This document shows, piece after piece, positions 43,033 to 51,852 of a DNA stretch of 64,000 bases. The stretch lies in the NCBI RefSeq assembly GCF_014199935.1, contig NZ_JACHOP010000007.1:124001-188000 (forward strand), in the 5' to 3' direction. Position 1 is the first letter of the stretch. The number at the start of each line of letters is the position of its first letter. Source of the DNA: Methylorubrum rhodinum (GTDB taxonomy: Bacteria; Pseudomonadota; Alphaproteobacteria; Rhizobiales; Beijerinckiaceae). Below the pieces are notes generated by a model. The model was given only the letters and a program-made list of their open reading frames with translations, made no database searches and had not been told where the DNA came from. The position numbers and the translations under genes were made by a program.

Positions 43033-45087
43033 TCAAGCCGCTTCCTTGCGCCCCTCCAAGACTCCCGGCAGCGCGCGCAGATTCAGCGGCTTGGCCAGAA
43101 ACCCGTCGAACCCCGCCGCGTGGGCGGCGTCCATGTCCTCGCGGCCGGTGTTGGCGGTGAGCGCCACGAGGTGGAGCGGGCTCGCGTTCGTCTCGGCCTC
43201 GCGGGCGCGCAGGCGCCGGGCGGTCTCCAGGCCGTCGAGGCCGGGCATGCGGATGTCGATCAGGGCGAGGTCGAACGGACCTTGCGTCTTCAGGATGTCG
43301 AGCGCCTCCAGACCATCGCGGGCCAGCGTCACCCGGGCGCCGAGCCGCTCCAGGGCCTTGGTGGCGAGCAGCGCGTTGATCGGGTTGTCCTCGGCGAGCA
43401 GCACCCGGCGGCCGGACGAGGCTGCGGGAGGTGCGACGCGGGCGGGCTGGGGCGGCTCGATCCCGGCGGCGGGATGCGTCTCCGTCTCGGCCGGCGCGGC
43501 GCCCGGCTCCAGCAGGCGGTCGAACAGGGAGCGGGCGCGCACCGGCTTGATCAGGTAGCTGTCGAAGCCCGATGCGTTCACCGCGCCGAACTCGCGCCGG
43601 TCGAACGGCGAGAGCAGGATCAGGCGGCAGCGAACGCCGCAGCGTCCGGCCTCCGCCGCCAGCGCGCGGACGGGGGCGTCGCCGAGGCAGCGGTCGGCGA
43701 TGACGGCGTCGAAGGGGGCCGCCGCCAGGGCGTCGAGCCCGGCCTCGATGGTTCCGACCACCACGGCCGCCGCGCCGGAGCGGCTGAGGCGGCGGGCGAG
43801 ATAGGGCGCCTGGAACGGGGAATCGGCCACGATCAGCACCCGGCGCGCCCGCAGCGCGGGCGGGGCGACCGGCAGGCGCGCATCTTCAGGGGCCGGCAGC
43901 GGCAGCACCACCCGGAAGGTCGAGCCGCGCCCGAGCGTCGAGCGGGCCTCGATCGTCCCGCCCATCCGCTCGACGAGGCGGCGGGTGATGGCGAGGCCCA
44001 GGCCCGTGCCCTCGTGGCGCCGGCTCGCGCTGCCGTCGCCCTGCTCGAACTCCTCGAACAGGACCGGGATGCGGTCCTCGGCCATGCCGGGGCCGGTATC
44101 CTCGATGGTGAGCGCGATCCCCTCCCCCTCGCGGGTCAGGCTCACGCCGACGCCGCCGGCTTGCGTGAACTTCACGGCGTTGCCCGCGAGGTTGAGCAGG
44201 ATCTGGCGCACCCGGTCGGCGTCGCCGACGCGGAAAGCCACGAGGTCGTCGGCGATGTCGAGCGCGATCTCCAGACCCTTGTCCTGGGCGCGCGGGGCCA
44301 GCAACTCCACGACGCCCTCGACGAGGAGCGCGGCATCGAACGGCTCGGCAGCGAGGTCGAGGCGGCCGGCCTCGATCCGCGAGAAGTCGAGGATGCCGTC
44401 GACCAGCGTCAGCAGCGCCTTGCCGCTGGTGCGCAGGGCCTCGACATAGGTGCGCTGCTCCGGATCGAGGCGGGTGTCGAGCAGCAGGTCGGCCATGCCG
44501 AGGATGCCGTTGAGCGGCGTGCGAAACTCGTGGCTGACGGTGGCGAGGAAGCGGGACTTGGCGACGTTCGCGGCTTCCGCCCGGCTCTTCGCCTCGTCCA
44601 GCGAGCGCACCGCCTCGACATGGTCGGTGACGTCGCTGCCGGCCCGCAGCCAGTTCGGTCCGCCCTCCAGGCCCGCGGCGGGCAGCTCGACGAAGGAGAA
44701 CCAGCGCGGCGTGCCGTCGACCGGCACCAGCCGCTCCTCGACCTGGCGCACGCCGTCGGGGCGCACCTGCACGGGGCCGCGCTCCAGCACCTGCGGCGTC
44801 AGCGTCGAGCCGATCAGGTCGAGCGGCTTGGCGCCCAGCAGCGCGGCAAAGCCCTCGCTGGCGAAGGTGATCCGCCCCTGCCCGTCGCGCTGGACCACGG
44901 CCTGCGTGGTCGCCTCGACGAGCACCCGGTAGCGCTCCTCGCTTTCGGCGACCTGCCACAGCCGGTCCTGCAGCGATTCCGAGGGGAAGGCCGGCAGCGC
45001 GGCGCCGTGCCGCCGCACGCCCACGACGATCAGGCCGGCGAGCCCGACGAAGGCGGACAGCCCCAGGATGGTCAGCGCGAGAGTCAT
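43033..45087 (-). CDS. hybrid sensor histidine kinase with two receiver domains
   Basis: Membrane-anchored hybrid kinase (684 aa). One helix (residues 2-24, LALTILGLSAFVGLAGLIVVGV), a PAS-like domain (about 50-180), a HisKA/HATPase core with H-box ATVSHEFRTPLNGILG, N-box LNLAGNAVKFT and G-box EDTGPGMA/GTGLGLAI, then two receiver domains. The first receiver (RRVLIVADSPF) has lost one of the usual acidic pair but keeps an Asp (AVIADRCL); the second (VLLAEDNPIN, ALIDIRMPG) looks intact. Start ATG 45087; the longer frame overlaps trpA. Signal unknown. Confidence 0.9.
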   Translation of the reverse strand: MTLALTILGLSAFVGLAGLIVVGVRRHGAALPAFPSESLQDRLWQVAESEERYRVLVEATTQAVVQRDGQGRITFASEGFAALLGAKPLDLIGSTLTPQVLERGPVQVRPDGVRQVEERLVPVDGTPRWFSFVELPAAGLEGGPNWLRAGSDVTDHVEAVRSLDEAKSRAEAANVAKSRFLATVSHEFRTPLNGILGMADLLLDTRLDPEQRTYVEALRTSGKALLTLVDGILDFSRIEAGRLDLAAEPFDAALLVEGVVELLAPRAQDKGLEIALDIADDLVAFRVGDADRVRQILLNLAGNAVKFTQAGGVGVSLTREGEGIALTIEDTGPGMAEDRIPVLFEEFEQGDGSASRRHEGTGLGLAITRRLVERMGGTIEARSTLGRGSTFRVVLPLPAPEDARLPVAPPALRARRVLIVADSPFQAPYLARRLSRSGAAAVVVGTIEAGLDALAAAPFDAVIADRCLGDAPVRALAAEAGRCGVRCRLILLSPFDRREFGAVNASGFDSYLIKPVRARSLFDRLLEPGAAPAETETHPAAGIEPPQPARVAPPAASSGRRVLLAEDNPINALLATKALERLGARVTLARDGLEALDILKTQGPFDLALIDIRMPGLDGLETARRLRAREAETNASPLHLVALTANTGREDMDAAHAAGFDGFLAKPLNLRALPGVLEGRKEAA

Positions 45088-45390
45088 GACGCGGTACGCC
45101 ACTCCTTGGCTACCGGAACGGGCAGCCTGGGAGCGACCGTGACAGGCGCGCGTGAAGCCGCGCTTGAGAAAGGCGGTTAGGGGAAGATGAGCGAATCCCC
45201 GAGAATTGTTTGCAGATCCGCTGCCCGCGCGTCGGCTCGGCCCCCTCCCGGCCGGCTGCCTCCGCGCCCGAGAATGCTTCACCTCGGCAAGCGGATGGTG
45301 TAGGCGCCCCCCCTGGCCGGGACACCGCGGAGCCGCACGGCCCCGTGTGTGACAACAGAATCCCGGCCGAGCCGCCCGGGAGTGCCACGG
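45088..45390. other. divergent promoter region, no gene
   Basis: 303 bases between the divergent kinase gene and trpA. Nothing coding is convincing. It must hold both promoters; trpB is not adjacent upstream of trpA in this window, so trpA probably has its own promoter here. Confidence 0.45.
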
Positions 45391-46221
45391 ATGACCGCCC
45401 GCATCGACGCCGCCTTCGCCCGCTGCCGCGCGGAGAAGCGGGCCGCCCTCGTCACCTACGTGATGGCGGGCGATCCCGATCCCGAGACCTCGCTCAAGGT
45501 GCTGGAGGCGCTTCCCCGCGCCGGCGCCGACATCGTCGAGTTCGGCCTGCCCTTCACCGATCCGATGGCCGACGGGCCGGCGATCCAGGCCGCGGGCCTG
45601 CGAGCGCTCAAGGCCGGCCAGGACCTCGCGGGCACGCTGGCGCTGGTGCGCCGCTTCCGCGAGGGCGACGCCGACACCCCCGTGGTGCTGATGGGCTACT
45701 ACAACCCGATCCACACCTACGGCGTCGCGCGCTTCCTGCCCGACGCCAGGGAGGCCGGTATCGACGGGCTCATCGTCGTCGATCTGCCCCCCGAGGAGGA
45801 CGACGAGCTGTGCCTGCCCGCGCGCGAACACGGGCTGGCCTTCATCCGGCTCGCCACCCCGACCACCGACGACAAGCGCCTGCCGGCCGTGCTCGCGAAC
45901 ACGGCGGGCTTCGTCTACTACGTGTCGATCACCGGCGTGACCGGGACGGCGACGCCCGATTTCGGCAAGGTGGCGCAGGCGGTCTCGCGCATCACCGCCA
46001 GGACCGACCTGCCGGTCGTGGTCGGCTTCGGCGTCCGCACCGGCGCGCACGCGGCGGCGGTGGCCGAGGGCGCCGACGGCGTGGTGGTCGGCTCGGCGCT
46101 GGTCGATGCGCTGGCCCGCAGCCTCGATGCCGAGGGTCGTGCGGGCGAGGGCACGGTCGCGGCCGTGGCCGGGCTGGTGCGCGAACTCGCGGGCGGCGTG
46201 CGCGGCGTGACGAAGGGCTAG
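45391..46221 (+). CDS. trpA: tryptophan synthase alpha chain
   Basis: Alpha subunit of tryptophan synthase, cleaving indole-glycerol phosphate to indole and glyceraldehyde 3-phosphate. Catalytic Glu in [10 protein letters not shown], Asp in [10 protein letters not shown] and the phosphate-loop [12 protein letters not shown] are visible, with [11 protein letters not shown]. 276 aa is normal. ATG 45391 ([17 protein letters not shown]) is preferred over a GTG at 45349. accD and folC follow on the same strand; in many alphaproteobacteria trpF-trpB-trpA-accD-folC is one group. Confidence 0.96.
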   Translation: MTARIDAAFARCRAEKRAALVTYVMAGDPDPETSLKVLEALPRAGADIVEFGLPFTDPMADGPAIQAAGLRALKAGQDLAGTLALVRRFREGDADTPVVLMGYYNPIHTYGVARFLPDAREAGIDGLIVVDLPPEEDDELCLPAREHGLAFIRLATPTTDDKRLPAVLANTAGFVYYVSITGVTGTATPDFGKVAQAVSRITARTDLPVVVGFGVRTGAHAAAVAEGADGVVVGSALVDALARSLDAEGRAGEGTVAAVAGLVRELAGGVRGVTKG

Positions 46222-46313
46222 AGCGGTCCCTTCGTCCGAGCGACCCGCCCCATAGCATCGGGGCGGTGCCGGTCCGATATCAGCGTGTCACGGTTCGAGG
46301 AGCGAGAGGCCCC

Positions 46314-47213
46314 ATGGTCGAGGCGATGAACTGGATCTCGGAGGTCGTGCGCCCCAAGATCAAGACGCTGTTCAAGCGCGAGACGCCCGAGAACCTCTGG
46401 ATCAAGTGCCCGGATACCGGGCAGATGGTGTTCCACAAGGAGGTCGAGCAGAACCACTGGGTCATCCCCGGTTCGGAGCACCATCTCAAGATGGGCGCCC
46501 AGGCGCGCCTCAAGATGATGTTCGACGAGGGCACGTGGATCGACGTGCCGCTGCCCGAGGTCGCCGCCGACCCGCTCAAGTTCCGCGACGAGAAGCGCTA
46601 CGTCGACCGCCTCAAGGAGGCCCGCGCCAAGACCGGCATGGCCGACGCCTTCAAGATCGGCTTCGGCCGCGTCGCCGGCCTGCCGATGACGCTCGCGGTG
46701 CAGGAATTTTCCTTCATGGCCGGCTCGCTCGGCATGGCCGGCGGCGAGGCGTTCATCCGCGGCGCCGAGACGGCCCTGGAGAAACGGACGCCGTACGTGC
46801 TGTTCGCGGCCTCCGGCGGCGCCCGCATGCAGGAGGGCATCCTCTCGCTCATGCAGATGCCGCGCACCACGGTCGCGGTGCGCCGCCTCAACGCGGCCAA
46901 GCTCCCCTACATCGTCGTGCTGACGAACCCGACGACCGGCGGCGTCACCGCCTCCTACGCCATGCTCGGCGACGTGCATCTGGCCGAGCCCGGTGCGCTC
47001 ATCTGCTTCGCCGGCCCCCGCGTGATCGAGCAGACCATCCGCGAAAAGCTGCCCGACGGCTTCCAGCGGGCGGAGTACCTGCGCGAGCACGGCATGGTCG
47101 ATCAGGTGGTGCACCGGCACCAGCTCAAGGATACGATCGGCCGGCTCTGCGGCCTGCTGATGGACGTGCGCCGGGACGCCCCCGTCCCGGCCTCCCTGCC
47201 GGACGCGGCCTGA
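46314..47213 (+). CDS. accD: acetyl-CoA carboxylase carboxyltransferase beta subunit
   Basis: Beta subunit of the carboxyltransferase that makes malonyl-CoA for fatty-acid synthesis, acting with AccA. The crotonase-like core shows [19 protein letters not shown] and [16 protein letters not shown]. The N-terminal zinc ribbon is degenerate: aligned to the four Cys of the E. coli protein, only Cys32 remains, the others being Thr35, Ile51 and Ser54 (KCPDTGQ and VIPGSEHH). 299 aa is normal. ATG 46314 has GAGAGG upstream; ATG 46326 is an alternative. Confidence 0.95.
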   Translation: MVEAMNWISEVVRPKIKTLFKRETPENLWIKCPDTGQMVFHKEVEQNHWVIPGSEHHLKMGAQARLKMMFDEGTWIDVPLPEVAADPLKFRDEKRYVDRLKEARAKTGMADAFKIGFGRVAGLPMTLAVQEFSFMAGSLGMAGGEAFIRGAETALEKRTPYVLFAASGGARMQEGILSLMQMPRTTVAVRRLNAAKLPYIVVLTNPTTGGVTASYAMLGDVHLAEPGALICFAGPRVIEQTIREKLPDGFQRAEYLREHGMVDQVVHRHQLKDTIGRLCGLLMDVRRDAPVPASLPDAA

Positions 47214-47246
47214 GCCGCCTTTGAGTTGCGAGAGTTCGAGCGCGAG

Positions 47247-48572
47247 ATGGAATCCTCCGACGCGCTGATGGCGCGCTTCCTCGCCCTGCATCCGCGCACG
47301 ATCGACCTGTCGCTCGGGCGGATCGAGCGGCTCTTGGGCGCCCTCGACCATCCCGAGCGGCGCCTGCCGCCGGTGATCCACGTCGCCGGCACCAACGGCA
47401 AGGGCTCGACCATCGCCTTCATGCGGGCGATCCTGGAGGCGGGGGGCTTGGCCGCCCACGTCTACACCTCGCCGCACCTCGTGCGCTTCCACGAGCGCAT
47501 CCGCTTAGGCGGCATCGGCGGCGGCCAGTTCGTGGCCGAGGATCGGCTCGCCGACGCCTTCGCCCGCTGCGAGGCGGCCAATCGCGGCGAACCGATCACC
47601 GTGTTCGAGATCACCACGGCGGCCGCCCTGCTGCTGTACTCGGAAGCCCCGGCCGACGTGCTGCTACTGGAAGTCGGCCTCGGCGGCCGGGTCGATGCCA
47701 CCAACGTGATCGACCGGCCCGCCTGCGCCGTCGTCACGCCGATCGGGCGCGACCATGCCGAGTATCTCGGCGACACCGTCGAGGCGGTGGCGACCGAGAA
47801 AGCCGGCATCTTCAAGCGCGGCTGCCCGGCGGTGATCGCGCCCCAGGACTACGCCCAGGCCGATGCCGTGCTCTGCCGCGCCGCCGAGCGGGTCGGCGCG
47901 AGCCCGGTGCGGGTCGGCGGCCAGGACTTCACCGTCCACGACGAGAACGGCCGGCTCGTCTATCAGGACGAGACCGAACTGTTCGACCTGCCCCGCCCCC
48001 GGCTCGCCGGGCGCCATCAGCTCACCAATGCCGGCACCGCCATCACGGCCCTCCGCGCGGCGGGCTTCGGCGATATCGGCACGGCGGCCCTCGAGGCGGG
48101 CCTGCGCAACGTCGACTGGCCGGGCCGGCTCCAGCGCCTTCGTCACGGGGCGCTCGCCGAGCGCATGCCGCGGGACGCCGAGCTTTGGCTCGACGGCGGC
48201 CACAACGCCGATGGCGGGCGGATCCTCGCCGCCGCCATGGCCGATCTCGGCGAGCGCAGCGACGTGCCGCTGGTGCTCGTCGTGGGCCTGCTCGGCACCA
48301 AGGACGCGGAAGGCTTCCTGAAGAACTTCGTCGGGCTCGCCCGCTCCCTCGTGGCTGTGCCGATCTCCGGCCAGATGGCGGCGCGCCCCGCCGAGGAGGT
48401 CGCCGGGATCGCCCGCTCGGTGGGGTTGCAGGCCAGCACCGCCCACAGCGTCGAGGCCGCGCTGGCAGGGCTCTCCGATACGGTGTTCGAGCGGGCGCCC
48501 CGCGTCCTGATCTGCGGCTCGCTCTACCTCGCCGGGGCCGTGCTGGAGGCCAACGGGACGATCCCCGCCTGA
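47247..48572 (+). CDS. folC: folylpolyglutamate synthase/dihydrofolate synthase
   Basis: Mur-ligase-like ATP-dependent enzyme adding glutamate to dihydropteroate and/or folates. The P-loop VAGTNGKGSTIAFM, TSPHLVRFHERIR, LEVGLGGRVDATNV and the C-terminal WLDGGHNADGGRIL are present. 441 aa is normal. The ATG 47247 is preferred to the TTG at 47226. It directly follows accD. Which substrates it uses, folate or also methanopterin-related, cannot be told. Confidence 0.95.
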   Translation: MESSDALMARFLALHPRTIDLSLGRIERLLGALDHPERRLPPVIHVAGTNGKGSTIAFMRAILEAGGLAAHVYTSPHLVRFHERIRLGGIGGGQFVAEDRLADAFARCEAANRGEPITVFEITTAAALLLYSEAPADVLLLEVGLGGRVDATNVIDRPACAVVTPIGRDHAEYLGDTVEAVATEKAGIFKRGCPAVIAPQDYAQADAVLCRAAERVGASPVRVGGQDFTVHDENGRLVYQDETELFDLPRPRLAGRHQLTNAGTAITALRAAGFGDIGTAALEAGLRNVDWPGRLQRLRHGALAERMPRDAELWLDGGHNADGGRILAAAMADLGERSDVPLVLVVGLLGTKDAEGFLKNFVGLARSLVAVPISGQMAARPAEEVAGIARSVGLQASTAHSVEAALAGLSDTVFERAPRVLICGSLYLAGAVLEANGTIPA

Positions 48573-48703
48573 GTCGCCGGCCCGGCGCGGAACGCCGGCG
48601 GGCCCGAAACGCCATCAGCGGGTGTGGCTTGGCCGCTACATCCCGGGGGGCGGAAATGGTCTAGCTTTACGGCGATCGGGCACTCTGCTGGGGATCAAAA
48701 AAC

Positions 48704-49606
48704 ATGAAAAAGCTTCTGACATCGTTCGCCGCCTTCACGGCGCTCACCACCGTCGCGTCCGCCGCCGACCTGCCGCGCCGCGCCGCTCCGCCGATCTTCA
48801 CGCCGGTTCCGGTGTTCACCTGGACGGGCTTCTACGCCGGTATCAACGCCGGTTACGGCTTCGGCGTTCAGGATTCGCGGGATCCGACCCTCGTCGCCAC
48901 CATCGATCCGCGCGTCATCAGCGGCGTCGGCGTCGGCGGCTTCGCCTACGACAACGGCGGCCGTCAGGACGGCTTCGTCGGCGGCGCCCAGATCGGCTAC
49001 AACTATCAGTTCACCCCGGGTTCCGGCATCGTCGTCGGTATCGAGGCTGACGCCCAGTACGCCGACCTCGGTGGCCGCGACGGCCGCGCCGGCACCTGCG
49101 GCGTGGCTGGCGTCGCCTGCGCCTTCACCGGAACGGCCGCGCTGCAGCCGGGCGTGACGCTGATCAACCCGACCGGTCTCCAGGGCCTCGACTTCTTCGG
49201 CACCGTCCGCGGCCGCATTGGTTACGCCTTCGACCGCGTCCTGTTCTACGGCACCGGCGGCTTCGCCTACGGCAGCTTCGGTGGCGGTCGCGCCGTCGAC
49301 GCCGACGACTTCAAGACCGGCTACGCCGTCGGTGGCGGTGTCGAGTACGCGCTCCCGACCGACTCGTTCCTGAACTTCTTCCGCTCTTCGGCGGTGACGC
49401 TCAAGATCGAAGGTCTGTACGTGAACTTCGACGGCAACCAGAGCCGCTACGGCTTCGCCAACGCCAACGGCACCATCGTCAACGCCACGCCGCTGCCGAA
49501 CTTCAACGCCGGCACCTCGTCGGTGATCTTCAACAACTTTGCCCGCCGCGACAACGACTTCGCCGTCGTCCGCGCCGGCCTGAACTACAAGTTCGGCAGC
49601 TACTAA
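48704..49606 (+). CDS. outer-membrane beta-barrel protein (Omp25/RopB-like)
   Basis: Exported barrel protein: signal peptide MKKLLTSFAAFTALTTVASA followed by ADLPRRAAPPIF, then FTWTGFYAGINAGYGFG, IGYNYQFTPGSGIVVGIEAD, VRGRIGYAFDRVLFYGTGGFAYG and a last strand FAVVRAGLNYKFGSY, ending in an aromatic as outer-membrane proteins do. 300 aa. Codon use is very regular, suggesting strong expression, and a strong terminator follows at 49637. It shares its ancestry with the tandem barrel at 17006-18505. Confidence 0.92.
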   Translation: MKKLLTSFAAFTALTTVASAADLPRRAAPPIFTPVPVFTWTGFYAGINAGYGFGVQDSRDPTLVATIDPRVISGVGVGGFAYDNGGRQDGFVGGAQIGYNYQFTPGSGIVVGIEADAQYADLGGRDGRAGTCGVAGVACAFTGTAALQPGVTLINPTGLQGLDFFGTVRGRIGYAFDRVLFYGTGGFAYGSFGGGRAVDADDFKTGYAVGGGVEYALPTDSFLNFFRSSAVTLKIEGLYVNFDGNQSRYGFANANGTIVNATPLPNFNAGTSSVIFNNFARRDNDFAVVRAGLNYKFGSY

Positions 49607-49636
49607 GCCGAACCTATCAAGGGTCTCGAAACCGAG

Positions 49637-49670
49637 GGAGCCCGGCCGCAAGGCCGGGCTCCTTTGTTTT
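49637..49670 (+). terminator. Rho-independent terminator of the barrel gene
   Basis: Perfect 11-base stem 49637-49647/49652-49662 with a 4-base loop, followed by TTTGTTTT. It is a classical terminator placed 30 bases after the stop at 49606. Confidence 0.9.
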
Positions 49671-49704
49671 GGCCGGCATGCCTCGCACCCCCGGTCTCGG
49701 GCAC

Positions 49705-49731
49705 GAAAAAAGCCCGGCCGCAGGGCCGGGC
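49705..49731 (-). terminator. Rho-independent terminator of trxA
   Basis: Stem 49712-49719/49724-49731 flanked by an A-run at 49705-49711 on the plus strand, which is a U-run in the minus-strand transcript. It lies 26 bases beyond the trxA stop. Confidence 0.88.
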
Positions 49732-49756
49732 CTCGCCGTCGGAACGGTGGCGTGGA

Positions 49757-50077
49757 TCAGGCGCTGGCCTGGATCCAGCGCGAGAGGTCGCCCTTGGGGG
49801 CCGCGCCGACCTTCTGGCTGGCGAGCTGGCCGTTCTTGAAGATCATCAACGTCGGGATCGAGCGGATGCCGTAGGTCGAGGCGATGCCCGGATTCTCATC
49901 GACGTTGACCTTGACGATCTTCACCTTGCCCTGGAGGTCGGCGGAGATCTCTTCCAGCGCCGGGCCGATCTGACGGCACGGGCCGCACCACTCCGCCCAG
50001 AAATCCACCACGACCGGCTCGGCGGACTTCAGCACGTCCTGCTCGAAGCTCGCGTCGGTCACTTTCACCGTCGCCAT
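49757..50077 (-). CDS. trxA: thioredoxin
   Basis: Cytosolic thioredoxin, the disulfide reductant. Active site WCGPC at residues 30-34 in [20 protein letters not shown], and the conserved cis-Pro in RSIPTLMIF. 106 aa is standard. ATG 50077 (MATVKVTD) has GAAAGGACG upstream; the longer frame to 50242 is not likely. Thioredoxin lies near addA in several alphaproteobacteria; here a sugar-dehydrogenase gene intervenes. Confidence 0.96.
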   Translation of the reverse strand: MATVKVTDASFEQDVLKSAEPVVVDFWAEWCGPCRQIGPALEEISADLQGKVKIVKVNVDENPGIASTYGIRSIPTLMIFKNGQLASQKVGAAPKGDLSRWIQASA

Positions 50078-50332
50078 CTCAACGTCCTTTCGACTCGTAT
50101 CCTTCGGGGCACCGGGGAGCGGGGTCGGCGCCTCCTGGGCTTGGTCCGGAACTTGGCGACGCACCCGGCAGCGGTCAAGGCGCCCTGCCCCGCCCACCCG
50201 GCCGGCACGGGGCTGAGGCGCGGGCCGAGCATGGGTGTGCACAGGCCTTCACAGCCCGCGCGCCGCTGCGCCGCTTGGCCGCCCTGTTGGCCGCCCGCCC
50301 TCGCCATCTGGGCCTCGCGCCCCATGTGCGGG

Positions 50333-50373
50333 TCAGACTTCGGTCAGCCAGACTTCAGTCAGTCAGACTTCGG
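50333..50373. repeat. short tandem repeat upstream of the sugar dehydrogenase
   Basis: Two full and one partial copy of a roughly 15-base unit containing TCAGACTTC lie in the 320-base gap between trxA and the dehydrogenase. The remainder of the gap (50078-50397) shows no gene. The repeat may bind a regulator or be a slippage product. Confidence 0.55.
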
Positions 50374-50397
50374 GACAGGCGGACAAGGAACACCGAC

Positions 50398-51696
50398 GTG
50401 ACGCGCACCCTTCCCTTCCTGCTCGCCACCGTCGCGGCCCTCGGCCTCGACGCGTCGGCCTTCGTTCGGTCATCCGCGGCACAGGAGGCGACACAAGAGG
50501 CGCGCCCCTCCCGCGTTGAGGGCGAGGCGTTCCAGGCACCCGCCGCGCCCGGCGCCGGCACGAAGACCGCGGAGCAGGGCCCGCCCAACACCGAGTACAA
50601 GCCGCTCCTGCCCAACCAGACCCGCGCCCCCGAGCCGACGCAGAAGGCGCAGGTCGAAACGGCCGTGTTCGCCAAGGGCCTCGACAGCCCCTGGGCGATG
50701 GAGTTCCTGCCGGACGGGCGCGTGATCGTGACCGAGAAGGCCGGCAAGATCCGGATCGTCTCGAAGGACGGCACGCCGGGCCAGCCTGTGGCGAACGTGC
50801 CGAAGGTCGATCCGAAGGGGCAGGGTGGCCTGCTCGATATCGCGCTGAGCCCGAGCTTCGCCTCCGACCGCACGGTGTACTTCAGCTATGCTGAGCCGCG
50901 CGACAAGGGCAACGGCACCACCGTGGCGAAGGCCAAGCTCGTCGAGAGCGACGGCAAGGCCCGCCTCGACGACGTCAAGGTGATCTTCCGCCAGACGCCG
51001 ACCTACGACGGCGACAAGCATTTCGGCTCGCGCCTCGTTTTTGCCCCCGACGGCAAGCTGTTCGTGACGGTGGGCGAGCGCTCCGACAAGCAGACCCGCG
51101 GCCAGGCGCAGGACCTGTCGAGCGGGCTGGGCAAGGTCTTCCGCATCGACACCGACGGCAACGCGCCCAAGGACAATCCCTTCGTCGGCGGTGACAAGGC
51201 CAAGCCGGAGATCTGGTCCTACGGCCACCGCAACGTCCAGGCCGCCGCGCTCGACGGCCAGGGCCGGCTCTGGACCGTGGAGCACGGCCCCCGCGGCGGC
51301 GACGAGCTGAACCGCCCGCGCCCCGGCCTCAATTACGGCTGGCCGGTGGTGACCTACGGCATCGAGTATTCGGGCGAGAAGATCGGCGACGGCGCCACCC
51401 AGGCCGGCGGCACGGTGCAGCCGGTCTATTACTGGGACCCGGTCATCGGCCCCTCGGGCATGGCCTATTACGACAAGGACCTGTTTCCGGACTGGAAAGG
51501 CGAGTTCCTGATCGGCGGCCTCGTCAGCACCGGCCTCGTCGCGCTCAAGCTCGACGGCGACAAGGTCGTCACCGAGGAGCGCATCCCCCTCGACCACCGC
51601 GTCCGCGACGTGAAGGTCGGCCCCGACGGCGCCGTCTACGCGCTCACCGAGGACGACGGCCAGATCGTGAAGATCACGCCGAAGAAGAGCAGCTGA
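50398..51696 (+). CDS. PQQ-dependent sugar dehydrogenase (soluble GDH-like)
   Basis: Exported six-bladed beta-propeller of the soluble glucose/sorbosone dehydrogenase (GSDH, YliI/Asd) family, which oxidises aldose sugars with PQQ in the periplasm. Start GTG 50398 with AAGGA upstream gives MTRTLPFLLATVAALGLDA as a signal peptide. Propeller landmarks are LDSPWAMEFLPDGRVIVTEK, GGLLDIALSPSF, DKHFGSRLVFAPDGKLFVT, EIWSYGHRNVQ and VEHGPRGGDELN. The catalytic His is probably that of KHFG or YGHRN. About 432 aa, normal. PQQ use suits a methylotroph that makes PQQ for methanol dehydrogenase. Confidence 0.9.
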   Translation: MTRTLPFLLATVAALGLDASAFVRSSAAQEATQEARPSRVEGEAFQAPAAPGAGTKTAEQGPPNTEYKPLLPNQTRAPEPTQKAQVETAVFAKGLDSPWAMEFLPDGRVIVTEKAGKIRIVSKDGTPGQPVANVPKVDPKGQGGLLDIALSPSFASDRTVYFSYAEPRDKGNGTTVAKAKLVESDGKARLDDVKVIFRQTPTYDGDKHFGSRLVFAPDGKLFVTVGERSDKQTRGQAQDLSSGLGKVFRIDTDGNAPKDNPFVGGDKAKPEIWSYGHRNVQAAALDGQGRLWTVEHGPRGGDELNRPRPGLNYGWPVVTYGIEYSGEKIGDGATQAGGTVQPVYYWDPVIGPSGMAYYDKDLFPDWKGEFLIGGLVSTGLVALKLDGDKVVTEERIPLDHRVRDVKVGPDGAVYALTEDDGQIVKITPKKSS

Positions 51697-51711
51697 GGCG
51701 GGCGCGCATCT

Positions 51712-51852
51712 TCCACCCAATCCCCCTCATCCTGAGGTGCGTAGCGTAGCGAAGCCTCGAAGGAGGGCTTCAGCGTATCGCGCGATCCCTGGAGCCCTCC
51801 TTCGAGGGCGCCGCTTCGCGCTGCCACCTCAGGATGAGGGGTATGGGTGGGA
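51712..51852. repeat. dispersed palindromic repeat family A, copy 3
   Basis: 141 bases matching 8341-8479 and 38588-38724, with a central GTAGCGTAGC insertion-like difference. It lies between convergent genes and abuts the addA stop codon exactly (stop at 51853-51855). A strong stem-loop could terminate both transcripts. Confidence 0.88.
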
